DNA of 64,000 nucleotides, from assembly GCA_958496175.1 (NCBI GenBank), contig OY292276.1, forward strand, positions 22,090,001 through 22,154,000, read 5' to 3'. Positions 24,715-36,558 of the stretch are shown here, one piece after another. Within the stretch, counting starts at the first letter, position 1; every line of letters starts with the position of its first letter. A program made the position numbers and the translations under genes. The stretch comes from Sisyra terminalis (taxonomy: Eukaryota; Arthropoda; Insecta; Neuroptera; Sisyridae). Below the pieces are notes generated by a model. It was not told the origin of the DNA and did not search any database. It saw only the letters and a list, made by a program, of their open reading frames with translations.

Positions 24715-25605
24715 TCATATATATAAATTGGCTATCTTGCTGTACCTTCGTGCAGAATGGGCTATGCACATGCGCTATGTTATCCCAATTTACGCATTCA
24801 AAACGTTGGTAGGGGTAAAAAGAAATTTCGATTGTTTATTAAACATTATTCTGTACAAACTTTGATACCGTTTTTCACTCTTTTAGGGGAGGAATTTTCA
24901 AAAACCCTTTCTTATTATATTTTTGCATCGTGTAAGGAAAATACTTAACAATTTTCATCGACACAAATGTGCACTTATATTTGAAAATATAATGTAAAAC
25001 GAAAAAAAATAATGACCTTTATTTTAATTAACATGACTAAAAGGCTATTCGATTTCGCACATTTGGACGTTGTACATACAAAACTGTTGGAAATAGGTGG
25101 AAAGCGTGGAAGTAAATTCGAATATTTTATTTATTTTCAATAACAATAGTTGGTTTTCAAATTGTTCTAAATACCGAAAAAAAGTTAGTATCGAAGATTT
25201 TATATTTGAATTGACAGTGGAATATATGCCAAAAAATTTCTACCTTAATGCTTTTCAGCCTAATATATAATTACTCTAGATCACAACCATTGGTTCATAA
25301 AATAAAATAGATTTTAAAAAGTTTGATTGTTGAAAAACGAATCAAAATTTAAAATCGCCTATTTGGTACTACCTAAGTATTAAACTTTCATACTGATTTA
25401 GTGAAATGACGTTATTTAAAATGTTATTAAAAGGATATAAAAAAAACACTTATATTTTATGTTTTAATAGAATTTTAGTTAAACTTTTTTTTATATTAAC
25501 AACACTTTGATTATTAAATTTAAAATTTCGATTGTTGATTAACTCTACATTATCTCATATTAAACATTTTATTGAGATAAAACCTTTAGTTGGGGCAATT
25601 ACTAG
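24715..25605 (+). mobile_element. Helitron-like element, plus orientation
   Basis: It begins A|TCATATATATAAATTGGCTATC and ends CAATTACTAG|T. It is a relative of the minus-strand copy at 48557-49713: both share ACGCATTCAAAACGTTGGTAGGG near the start, TTTCCACC/GGTGGAAA and the CAACCATTGGTT region inside, and the CTAG end. About 890 bases, with only one 63-codon ORF of no known motif (24757-24948), so it is non-autonomous. Its segment near 24865-24915 carries, inverted, the GGGTTTTTGAAAATT block also found near 3135. Confidence 0.6.
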
Positions 25606-26457
25606 TTAAATATAAAAGTATAATTGCCTTAAATGTACAAATATGTAATCGTTGATTACAAAAAATCTTTAAAAAGATAATAAACAAAATAAATAGTATA
25701 ATAGAATTTTACAATTTTACCATCAATTGAGTTTAGGTCAATGTCATTCCAAATGATTAAATGAACGATCATAATGTAAATATTAATAACAATTTTATTA
25801 CCCCAGTTTTCTTTTTATTACCATAACTATAAAGGTTAGAAACTTGGTTCGTAAAAATCTTTAAGACTTAAAGGTTTTATTTTTGTATTATTGTGCATCC
25901 ATTTTTCAAGTTTTCATTTTCAATTTGAATTGAAAGTTTGAAATAATTGTGAAACTACTTGGAGAAAAATATGTTAGATTTTTCACTTCGCCAATTAAAT
26001 TTTGCAATAAATGGATACTTGAAGTCTCGTGTTTTCGTAACTCAGTTATTATTATTTGATCTTTATAATACGAATTCCCTAACGTAATCTCTCACAGATA
26101 ATAATTTTTAGACAGACTATCAATTTTAACATTACGATATTCTTAGAAATGAAAATTTTTTCTTTTACTTTTTTGTTTTATTTCTTTATTTTTGTTCTTT
26201 TTGTATTTTTCAGAAAAATCACATTTGTTTTATGTTTAAAGTAATAATTTTTTGCGATAATCTTGATTTTTTTTAGGAAAATAGTCACAATACATAACTA
26301 ACAAAGAGGGTCACTTGTCCCTTGACAGTGATAAGGGCTAATGATGTTGCATTGTCAATAAGTTGTTCCGTATTCCACTCAGCTTTTCAAGTTTGAGTTT
26401 CCATCTAATTTATATCCATATCTATTTTATTCTACACAATAAACATACATTGAAAAA
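25606..26457. other. AT-rich stretch, nothing recognised
   Basis: No supported ORF. A T-rich segment lies near 26160-26215, and a run resembling a low-complexity upstream region precedes 26458. Confidence 0.5.
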
Positions 26458-26547
26458 ATGGTAAATCGAGAAGAGTTACGGGTCAAGGCAATTTACTTTT
26501 TTCGCCGAAAAATTGAAGAGTTATTTACGAATAAAAAATGTTCAATC
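26458..26547 (+). CDS. candidate small exon, unrecognised
   Basis: An ATG at 26458 opens 30 codons starting MVNREELRVKAIYFFRRKIEE, ending at a strong splice-donor match (GTGAGT at 26548-26553). Charged residues are more frequent here than in chance ORFs nearby. I do not recognise the product, and no partner exon can be proven. It could equally be chance. Confidence 0.2.
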
Positions 26548-26710
26548 GTGAGTGAATTCTTTTTTTTTTTTTGTAAGGAAAAGTTTTAATGTAAGTACTT
26601 GGTATTTAAATGAACGGTTGATGATGTTGAGTTATTTATTCACCGTGGTACTTGTAACTTCTGTGGGTTGATCGAATATAATGAACAATTCCTACTTGTA
26701 AGGACTAAAG

Positions 26711-27043
26711 GTGTGCAGCTCGATCCAGGAGCTTCACGCAAGGATCCTCAGAGCTATTAGAATAGAAAGAGGCCACCCACAGTTCAGTGAGAGCTTTCAG
26801 TATGTTCACGCGACACAAGCTCAAGCTTTCTCGTGCGCTCTATCGCTTACATACCACAGAGGCGGTTTTTCCATCTCATCAAGATTTATGAATCCCCGTC
26901 TCGTTATCTTGGGTGACCTAAATGTAAGTGCTTGGATAGTAATAGCAGTATCACTTAGAACAACAGTCGAAGCAAAAGCTGCAGAAAGCACTCGATACTG
27001 GCCGACAGATGGCGCGACGGCAGACAAAAGAGGCGACTTTTGA
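26711..27043 (+). other. GC-richer patch with open frames on both strands
   Basis: Composition is clearly richer in G/C than the flanks. A 110-codon plus-strand ORF fills it, and an 84-codon ORF (26821-27075) lies on the other strand. A strong donor-like GTAAGTG sits at 26922-26928, inside the plus-strand frame after RLVILGDLN. No domain is recognised on either strand. It could be an exon of a host gene or long non-coding RNA, or a fragment of an unknown repeat. Confidence 0.25.
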
Positions 27044-27980
27044 CTACTGTGCACCCTTTTCAAACTCACCCTCAAAAACTATACATATATATCTACATTA
27101 CGAATATAAAGATATTAGTAACCGCTTGACTAAAACCCCTGCGTTAAATTTTCTATTTGATACAAACGAGAGTTGTATGTGCAGTCGCGAACGCGATTTC
27201 TTTTTACTATATTCATTTTTTTTCCTATTGAATCCTGCTGGTAAAAGAGCTTTCCATGCTGGTGAATTTTCTTTCACATCTCTCTATCTGTATAATATTA
27301 AAATCACTTCGATAAGCAGTCACATTCCATATTTGTATTATTATAATAAAAATATTGGAAAGGGTTAACGCCATTGCTGCTGTCGCCACCGATTTTCAGA
27401 TTCTTTCTTTTCTTCTCTAAAGAAAATTATATTTATGTTTTAATGTCAAATACATGAGAATGGAACATTCGATACAACAAAAGATTATAAATAATTTTTT
27501 CTATTGATCTTTAATATTAGCTCTAAAAACGCCAACTCTGTGTATCTGAGTGTGATAACATTTAGATAAACTTTGAAGGCTTGACTAAACGTGGATTCTT
27601 AATTTCAAATACAAAAGTTATTTAATTTAATGTCAACATTAATAGGACAAAGAAAGATAAAAACGGTTGAAAAATTCTAATTTTTGAACATATATTTTTA
27701 TAACTTCTTTTATTTTTCTTCTTTATAATGCTTTTATGCGTTTTCTTCTTTTTATTGTCAATATTATATATGTGTACAAATTTCACTCTTGCATAGATTC
27801 ATTATTTGAAAATATTAACGATTTAAAAATAAATAACTTATTTTACTTAAAAATTTGGCAGTAGTTTGTAGTTTCTTGTTGGTTCACATTAAATAACCAA
27901 ATTTTGAATTTGAGAACATCATTTCTTGTTTTTAAAAGGACTTATATTGAACAACATCTATTATCTTTTCCACAAGTTAA
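27044..27980. other. AT-rich stretch, nothing recognised
   Basis: The overlapping ORF 27009-27368 continues from the GC-richer patch into AT-rich DNA without motif. No terminal repeats were seen. Confidence 0.5.
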
Positions 27981-28150
27981 TTTTTTATTGCCATTTACTG
28001 TCGCTTTACAACTATTAAGGTCTTTAGCGACTATGGGGTTAATGAAAATCTGTATATAAAAAATATCAACAATTTGCTCGATACGATATTCCAACCCAAC
28101 ACTTTCCAGATTTGAAGCGGCCACCTAGACCACTCATCCACCAGTAGGCT
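27981..28150 (-). repeat. tRNA-derived SINE
   Basis: Read on the minus strand it opens CCTACTGGTGGATGAGTGG (A-box-like), then GTGTTGGGTTGGAATATCG (B box changed at one position), CGTATCGAGCAAATTG, CATTAACCCCATAGTCGC, AAAGACC, TTGTAAAGCGACAGTAAATG, and a short A tail. This is one of the best-preserved family members here. The 60-codon minus-strand ORF over it is incidental. Confidence 0.75.
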
Positions 28151-31100
28151 GCACCAAGGTTTTCCCGTATTAGAAACGCAGAAGTATCAATTGAATTTCA
28201 AGCCATGATAATACCTGTATTCATTTTATTGCACCTAATAAAATTATTTAACGAATCAGTTTATTATTTTTTGGCGTTGGTTTTAGATTATATAAATTTC
28301 TATAACCAATCTAAGTTTTACTTCAAATAATAATTCTAAATACAAATAGTAATAATAGCAATAATAAGTTCAAGTTTGGCTTTATTTCTGGATTATACAT
28401 AGATAGTTTTGTTACTACATTATTGGGAGCTTTTGTTTTAAAAGTTTTAAAAAAATTATAATATATAATAGTATTATCACCTTTAAAAATCACATTTATT
28501 TGACTTAGTTACTTCAGGACTATAAATATTTATAAATAAAATGATTAAACGTAAAGGAAGTAAGCTACAATATTCAAAGATGCGCTAAGATACGAAGTCA
28601 AAATCTAAAATTTCTTCTTTTTTTTGTTCTATGTCTTCCGCTGTAAACGAAAATTGTTCAGTTAATCATACAGATATTTATAAATTTTGTAAATTTATAA
28701 TATTTATAAATTGAATAGATTTTGCGACTTATATTTTTATTTGAAAATAATTTCAAAGTTTGAAATTGTGCCTAGAAAAAATTCAACTACGTTGATACCA
28801 CTTTGTTTGCTGTCTTTAAACTAACTAATATTTTGAAATGCGTTTTCCTATCATTAACAATTAAAAATGAAGAGATTATTTTTTTCAATCTCTATTTATA
28901 TATTCAAGGTGCACTTACTGTTTTTCTGCCTGTGAATGTTATTTTAATGACTAGAAAAATATATCTTATGCACGTAAATATTTCAAACATACAATATAAT
29001 TACCTATAAAAATATTAATTATTTTTTGAAACCTAGATGAGGAATTTTTAAAAGTTTTGTGTTCAAATGTCGTTTTTAGTGTATGGATTTTCTTAATGCC
29101 TAGAGTTGTGAAAACATTTAATTGTTATAAAGAAATGGAAAATAACTAGTAAATACAAATTTTTGTATAAATTTAAAAATTCAAATATTTGCTAATGCAA
29201 GGATAATGTTTTTAACAAATATTTTTTATTATTATTTTTTTTTTATGTTTTGCTTTTCTACGTTTTAAAATACTAGCGCCTGAGCATTTTCTATCATCAC
29301 ATGGACGATGCCATGTGGCAAAATTCTTCGTTCATATTCTTCCCACTTTTCTTTGAAACATTTATTCTTTTTCCTTTTTTTAAATGATTTTTTTTATTAT
29401 TTGCAAATATAAATTGTTCCTATAAATTGCATCAAAGAGCACATAATAAGAACTTTAAGAATCAATACGTTTTGCTAATGGTCGAAAACGTTAATTAAAC
29501 AAAATATATTTTTAATTGCAAATTAAGATCATTTAGTATAGTAAAAAATATACAATTTTCTGAAAGTTACAAGAAATTTTCAAGTTTTGTGTTTGGTGTT
29601 TTTGATATTAACATGAATATTATTATTGACTCTTATTTTACAATTTAAAAAATATAAATTAAATTCAGAAAAGCTTTTGTTTTCCATTTAATTATTCATT
29701 GGAGTAAATTATTATGGAAAAATTGATTATAAATCATTCACTTAAGACCATCTCGTAATACATTATTTTCATTCGAATTCAATTCCACATAATTAATTAA
29801 TTTCTTTACAACTGCAAAATATGAGCCAACTGAACAAAAAAACTTAATCAATTCGGTTGTTAATTGATATTTTGACAGAACCATAAAAATTTTAAATGAT
29901 GTTAATGTGTCGGTTAAAAGAAACCACTTGTTATTATTTTCATGAAAAATAATTTTACCCATTTATTAGCAAGAAACTAATCTCCTCGAGTATGAAATTT
30001 TCGTTTAAATTTAAAATTTTGATAATACCCTTAACAATAATAAAATTTAAGATTATAAAGCTCCCCTACTTTTGCATTCATTTTCGACGCACACTGCTAC
30101 ATTGCTTCACACGCAGCAAAAGCTCGCGAGCTTCGCAATGATCCGGTAACGGATATTAAACGGGTCTAGAATATATTCCGCATTCATAACCAACGCGTAA
30201 TTCATGTACTCAAAAACAAAACTAGCCTTCAGGCTATTATATGTCAAAACATGACAACGTTTTATGTTTTTCGCCGAGGTGAAGGTAGATTCTATTCACG
30301 TGTGAAACTACAATTCAGTTAAACGAAGGAGAAGAATGGGAACACCGTGTTTTTTATAGTTCTACGCCTGTTTACCTTATCTCTTCAATTATACTTGTCG
30401 GAGACTATTTAATCAACATTCACGATATCTTAAGACTTTATTTTAAAAAAATATAGATAATTTCTTTTTAAAGTTTTAAAATTTGATAAATGTTAAATAA
30501 ATACCTTGTAAACTATTTTCTCTAAACAAGGAAGTTCGAAACAAAGTTTCTAAGTGTGCCTCTTATAAAATAGACAGGAAGCACAAAGGGGCCTTGGAGA
30601 ACATTATTTATTGTTCAGATAAAGTCGAGGTTGTGACAAAGTGCACATAAGTGGAACTCAGATTAAGTATTTTTAAGTGAGATGTCCCAGAAAAAGTTTT
30701 ACTAATTTGCATTCTTCTGTTTGAATGTTCTGAAAATGTATATAGAAAAATATATTACCAGCATATTAAAAAAGTAAATTATATGTTCTTTTTTAAAGAA
30801 AATTATTGATTAACAGTTATTTTTGTAAGGCACAATAATGAAAACGATAGCTTCTTTCCTCAAATAATGGGTTTTTCCTCCTAGAAAAATATTGAATGAA
30901 ATATGAACCGCTACAAATAATTTACAGCATTTGCTGAGCAAATATTAAATTAATCTTAGGAAACCCAAATATTTAATGTAAAACGATATGGAAAACTAAG
31001 TGAATAAATCATTTTAATTGCCAATTTTAATATATATTTGTGATAAAATTTCTCTAATGAATTTGAGAAATTTCAATGTTTTTCAGACGAGTTTCATGTT

Positions 31101-31345
31101 TTATTAAATAATTTTTATTTTGTTTAACGGAATTTAAATATATCGAAAATTTATTGCTTTTGAGGATGGAATTTCTAAAATGAAGTTATCGTGGCATGTG
31201 TGTCGTTATGAGTGTGTAATTTAGAACAAGTTCTTGTCATTTGTAAGATGTAAAGTGTCAAAAATTTCCATTGTTATGAGCTTTATCATTTGCGGAAAGC
31301 TCCCGTCCCATTTGGAAATATTTCATGAGAAAGCCCTAATCGTAA
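28151..31345. other. long AT-rich stretch without recognised genes
   Basis: It contains a short perfect hairpin with CACATGG (29298-29304) and CCATGTG (29311-29317) around ACGATG, and a CpG-richer patch at about 30070-30180. ORFs at 28803-29009 and 29738-29962 have no motif. No transposon ends were found. Confidence 0.5.
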
Positions 31346-31489
31346 ATGTCATTACTTACCAAAATTGTTACGAGCTCAAACGTGCGTTATTTGACTTATA
31401 GCGAACTTGCTAATGAACTTCCGCAAAATAAAACGGAATATGGAGAGAAAAAATACCTGCAGAGATGGTTCAAGCATCGACAAAAGTAA
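31346..31489 (+). CDS. possible small ORF or terminal exon, 47 codons, unrecognised
   Basis: ATG to TAA encodes 47 residues, including TYSELANELPQNKTEYGEKK and a basic end, YLQRWFKHRQK. The residue mix (balanced Glu, Gln, Lys, Arg, Trp) is unlike the Phe/Ile/Asn-rich chance ORFs around it. There is no signal peptide or membrane segment. The WFKHRQK ending faintly resembles a homeodomain recognition helix, but the rest does not fit that fold. It could be a small protein, the last exon of a larger gene, or chance. Confidence 0.2.
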   Translation: MSLLTKIVTSSNVRYLTYSELANELPQNKTEYGEKKYLQRWFKHRQK

Positions 31490-32480
31490 AGAAAATTCAT
31501 TTTTTCTTTAACGTTTAAGTTCAGTGGCCTGCAAACTATATTTTACTTCTCATTAATTTTTAATGAAATTGATTTTGAAATATGATTCCATGCTGACAAA
31601 TTATAATTTGAATTTTGACAAGATTCTTCAATGTATTGGCTTATACCTTTAAAAATATGAGTGGGGTTGATTGTTTAAACTTCAGAACAGTGCTGAAAAC
31701 ATATTATTTAATAGCAATGAAACTTATCACATCGCTGTTATTTATACACAAATTGATTCAATTTTATTTTATTTCCATAACTTCATTACTGCAGTTCAGT
31801 TATTTGATGTTTTCTTTTAATATATTTAGTAAACGCTATCTTGTCTTTACATTGCAGTGAACCAAAATTTCAAATTAGTAAGCGATGTCTTTTTTTTTAA
31901 TACTTATTTAGAGATAGTTTCTACTTGTTCCAAGAAAAGTATTATGAAATCAATGTGTGTAGGTACAATTTATATTAATAGGTACTTTTTTTGGAAATTT
32001 TTCGGCAGTTATAAATCCCAACCATTGAATTGTCTATTTTCCACATACTTTTCAGCGGCCATCTACAAAATGACAGAGGATTCTGGATTCAAGATTTCAC
32101 CATAATTGTTAGAGTTGTGATCAATAAAGGTTACTATCGAACTTTTATTATTTTACCCATGTGGTATTGATTTATTTACAACTAAAACGAGGTTTTGGTT
32201 ATTTTTGTAGCTAATAGAATAAACTATGCAACTTGTATAATTTTTTTTTAAGTTTAAAGTATTAGATCCCAAATGAAAATTAATTAATTAATTAAATCTT
32301 CTTAAAAATTTTAAAATCTTCTTCTGATCTGGAAGAAAGGATATACATACCTCAACACCAATATAACAAATATAATAGTTATACAAAGCAGATTTGACAT
32401 GCTGGATATAAGATTTGAGTAGCTCATTTTGTTTATTTTAAATAGTTTTAAGCGACTTTAATTTTTTAAATATATAAGTA
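31490..32480. other. AT-rich stretch, nothing recognised
   Basis: Two adjacent plus-strand ORFs (31615-31860 and 31857-32105) are rich in Phe, Leu and Ser and show no domain. I do not call them genes. Confidence 0.5.
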
Positions 32481-32709
32481 CAGTATAATCTCACTAATCC
32501 GGCACTTCGATAGATCGGCACGTCCAATAATCCGGCACCCTTCGCGCATGCCTCTCTCGCCCCTCTATACCGGTGCATACATTTATTCTATGAAATGCTT
32601 TATTTTATTCATTACCTATAACTGTTTTACTATAATCCAGTAATCCGAAAATTCCAATAATCCGGCACCCTCCGGTTTTTAATAGATCCGGATTAGTGAG
32701 ATTACACTA
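32481..32709. mobile_element. pogo/Tigger-type MITE
   Basis: The ends are inverted repeats. CAGTATAATCTCACTAATCC on the left and TAGTGTAATCTCACTAATCC (right end inverted) agree at 18 of 20 bases. A TA lies on each side (32479-32480 and 32710-32711), the target expected for Tc1/mariner/pogo elements. The sequence CCAATAATCCGGCACCCT occurs twice inside (32524-32541 and 32654-32671), forming an inner arm pattern. At 229 bases with no ORF, it depended on a transposase made elsewhere. Confidence 0.75.
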
Positions 32710-34539
32710 TATTAATGTGTATCTTTTTAAAGCTTTATGTATATTAATAAAGACGGTCTACACTTAATGTATAAAAGTTTCTTTTCAAATGAGTTACTTT
32801 GCCGTGAAGAAAACTGAATAAAAATAGAAAGAGGTAACTGATTCATCAAAGTGAAAGAAGAGATAAAACAATGGAGTGTACAAGATATACTCATGAATGG
32901 AAATAATTTACGTGGTTGCATAGATGCAAGAAAAACACAAAATTGATAGGCTGAAAACTATAATTTCCTTAGTACCCCACCAGTGTGAAAGGCATAGCAT
33001 GATAAAAAGCCAATAGAGAGAGAGAAAGAAATAGAAAAACTCTTGTTTTATAATAATACATTTTGTGATTATGTTTATTAACTTTTTTCCAAAATACGAT
33101 TAATTACTCATTATGGTGTGTATGCAATATATAGAATATATTGCGGTCCAATTTATGTAGTATAATTTAATATAATAATATATAAAAATCATACCGTAAA
33201 GTTCGAACAAAAATCTTATTTTGATTACTCATTATGGCTTATTCATATGATCTGAACTTCAATTTGATACCTTGTTTCTCTAAGTTAGAATGTTTTTAAT
33301 ATACTAATGAGTCATCATTAATATAAATATTCTCTTTTAAAAGTATAGCAGATAATGTTTATACTTCTTACTTAAATCAACTATTTCAATTTTTTTAATT
33401 TTTTTGACCCAACCGAAGAAGCGTTATACACTTTTAATTTATTTTATTATTTTATTTTGTTTAATAATGTAAAGACAGAATGCAAAATAAAAATATCGTT
33501 TAATAATATTTATTCAGTAACTATTTATATTCACTTCTTTGACAATTTTCAATTACAAAAATATTTCAAAATCATTTTTCATTATTTTTTTTTCATTTGC
33601 AAAAAATCATAAAACTTCTGCATTTGGTCTATATTAAAAAAAGCTCTAACTTTAATCACTGATTTAACAATGATAATACTCTTTCAATGGGCATCACTTA
33701 ATCAAATTTTATCATTTGCAAATCTATTTAAACTTATCGGAACTAATTACTGGATTCATTCAAATGAAACATATTTTTGAATTTTTTCTTTATGTGAATT
33801 GATTGGCAAAACATTTTTAATTAACTGCGCATTGATGAATCAATATGAATTCATAATCGAATCAATCAATGATAAGTATTTACCAGTAATTAAAAAGATT
33901 CGATAATTATTCTTATTTTTTCAACTTTGAAAATTTTATTACAGTTTTCATTTGCGTGCGAAAAGTAATTGTGACAATTATTCATTTAATTCTTTTCTCA
34001 TAATTTTTATTTTTCATTAACTCGCTCATAAAAACGTTGCGATCGAACCGACAACATAGAATAATTATCTCATACGTAGTTTCAGGCGGTGTAATTAATG
34101 AATTTATTGAGATACTTCATTTTGTTTGAACATTTTTATTATAACATAAATATTCATATAAATTACGCTGTCACAATCAAAAAATGTAGTCAGTTTAATA
34201 TAAAATAGCGTATGCTGTTAAATAAAAATCATAAAGCTTGGTGAAAATAGATCACATTTTATATGAAATTAATTTCAGATGTAGCGAATATTGATTGAAA
34301 TATTTTGTGCCACGTTTAAAGAAAATGTGGAAAAGATGGAATGTTGTAGAGAACATATAAGAAATAAGTTTGTAATGGAGTATGTTATAAGGTTAACGCT
34401 TGAATAAACTTGTTTTAATAATCTGGATAATTAATGTTCAAGTATTTATATAACGTTTAATTTTTAATGTTTTGATAAGATGAGATAAATGAATTAAGGA
34501 GATGAGAAGCAATAATCACATCACAAATTAAATGTAGCA
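32710..34539. other. AT-rich stretch, nothing recognised
   Basis: A perfect 9-bp stem, GCAATATAT (33124-33132) with ATATATTGC (33136-33144), lies here, as does a loose repeat of ATTACTCATTATGG (near 33103 and 33222). No gene is supported. Confidence 0.5.
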
Positions 34540-34800
34540 GGATGGAACGCTGAGGGTAACAATGTGGGATGAATCTGGCAGAGCTTTCATTTTAGCTCAA
34601 AGCTGAGTTTGGATTCATGTAAAATTACCCTTCAGTGGGTCTGCATTGGGGGTCAACTGTGTACTGACCAGAACGTGTAATATGCCAACTGTGAGCGTAA
34701 TTCACAGGAGGGTCATTACAATGTAGTATATGGCTGATAGGTTCAGTCACCACCCTTAATTCGAACTGTATACCTATGCCACACGATAATAATAATCGTA
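34540..34800. other. unidentified GC-richer block ending in ATAATAATAAT
   Basis: Composition is higher in G/C than the flanks. It contains an AGCTTT/AAAGCT inverted pair near 34583-34610, GGTCAACTGTGTACTGACC (about 34653-34671, itself a near-palindrome) and a closing ATAATAATAAT run near 34786. Some I-group LINEs end in TAA repeats, so a LINE 3' untranslated region is one reading. No coding motif supports it. Confidence 0.25.
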
Positions 34801-36419
34801 TTGAGAGAACTTTAAATCGGACAAATCCCTGCCATTGGCACCATTTTATAGTTGAAATTAGTCGTTAGTTTTGAAAATTAGACTCATTTCTTACTCCTAA
34901 AATTGATTATTATTAATGATATAATCTTAATTTCTAGTAGAAAAATAAATACTTGAATAACTGGATAAAGAAGTTTATATCATTAAATTTTTCCAAAGTA
35001 TTTAATAGATAGCTAAAAACAAATTTGTGCTAAATCGAAACAAAGCTATTTACTACCAATAAAATATTTTGCTCTTCTTTATGTCAATTATTTATACTGT
35101 TTTATTGAATTCTATCGTACAATGGATAATCTATTAGCAATGTATTTCAAATAGTCACGAAAAGGGACAAAGTTCTCATCTTCTTGCCCCACTGGTATCT
35201 AAAAACTGAGCCAATTTCCTCCTCTATTTCGTCTAAGTCGTAAGAAATTGAGAGGACTAGCAAGAAACATTTGATTTCTATGTATCGTTTCAGTTGATAA
35301 ATTGTTTAATAATTCAATGAAATTCAATTGAAATGTTCCGGTTTTATGTTGAGTACGGAACATTTCCTGAAATTGCATCACGTACAAAAAATATATTCGA
35401 AACTTTCAAGAATCAACTACAATTAATTATCGAAAAGAACGAGCGATGTTCCATTAACAATTTGATTAAATAACTAGGAGAGGGTACAAAGTTTTTTTAT
35501 TTTCAATAGATCGAAACAGTTAAAATTCTTTTTAAATCCCTAGGAATATTCCTGTAGCACATAACGGCAGCGATAAGTCTAGATTATAGAATAAAGCCCA
35601 AGTAGATCGGATAGGAAACGTTAATTTTCATTTAAATTACTTTTATGGACGGATAAAGTTTTAAAAACTACAGTATTTTAATTGCCGACGATACAAGAGA
35701 AAATATTTCAAAATATTTCTCCACATAGTTGAAAGATAGAGAAAAGTTTGTTACTTTTGACACAAGAAAGACAAGAAAACAAATAGGAAGATACCTCTTA
35801 TAACTTTTTTTTAGATTTTTGTATAATATTATGACAATTGATTTCTTATCTTTCTCGTGTAAGTTTGAAACAAAAATGTTTATAATTGAGTAGTTATAAA
35901 ATTGAAATACAGATTACCTTCGAAAAACGCAATACTTATTCAGTATTATAAAAAAATTGACTTTTATCAAAAAATATGAACAATTTAGTTTAAGAAATTT
36001 CAATTTCAAAATGATTTTAATTAAAATTAAAACGCATTACATAAATATTACTTGCTTCTTATTTCCTTAATGAAAATTTCAGATAAAACGTTTTTTTTTC
36101 GGAACTACTCAAAAATTTTCCATTTGCAATGTTTGCAATGTAATATTTGAAATTGTGTTATTATAATATATTACTTAATAGACAACAATAAATCAAAGTA
36201 GAGAAAATATTATTTAAAATTAACAAAAAATAATATTTTTGTTAAAATTTTATATAAGGTTTATTTAAAATATAATATGTACGTTAATTATAATGTGAAC
36301 CCTGTTTCCTCATTGCACAGGTCAGAGGAAGAAAAGAGCAGATTATGAATTATATTTGTTTTGTCAAAGGACCCATCAGATCCAATTCAAATTAAGAGTC
36401 TTGTCATCAAATTGAGATT
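34801..36419. other. AT-rich stretch, nothing recognised
   Basis: An A/T-only hairpin pairs AAAATATTATTT (36204-36215) with AAATAATATTTT (36228-36239). The one 62-codon ORF (35199-35387 minus) has no motif. Confidence 0.5.
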
Positions 36420-36558
36420 GAGGGTCCTACTCCGTAAGATATTTTTTTATGTTGTTGGATGATGACCTGACTTTACTTACTTTAGCTTTTATTTCTGCTA
36501 ACTATTAATTTGTATCATTCACCATTGTACCAAGATATTTGAGTTTCTGGAATAGCTC
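36420..36558 (-). pseudogene. LINE reverse transcriptase remnant
   Basis: On the minus strand, ELFQKLKYLGTMVND, two stop codons, then LAEIKAKVSKVRSSSNNIKKYLT match the layout of the region after the reverse transcriptase core in RTE-like and related insect LINEs (F-x-YLG-x-x-x-ND ... EI-x-x-R-x-x-KA). Several stops follow and the flanks do not continue the protein, so this is an old, short, dead piece. It may be from the same broad group as 44870-45280. Confidence 0.6.

Noticed and set aside
26458..26547. MVNREELRVKA resembles the start of 14-3-3 proteins
   Set aside because: Similarity stops after about 11 residues and the following helix pattern does not fit; likely coincidence.
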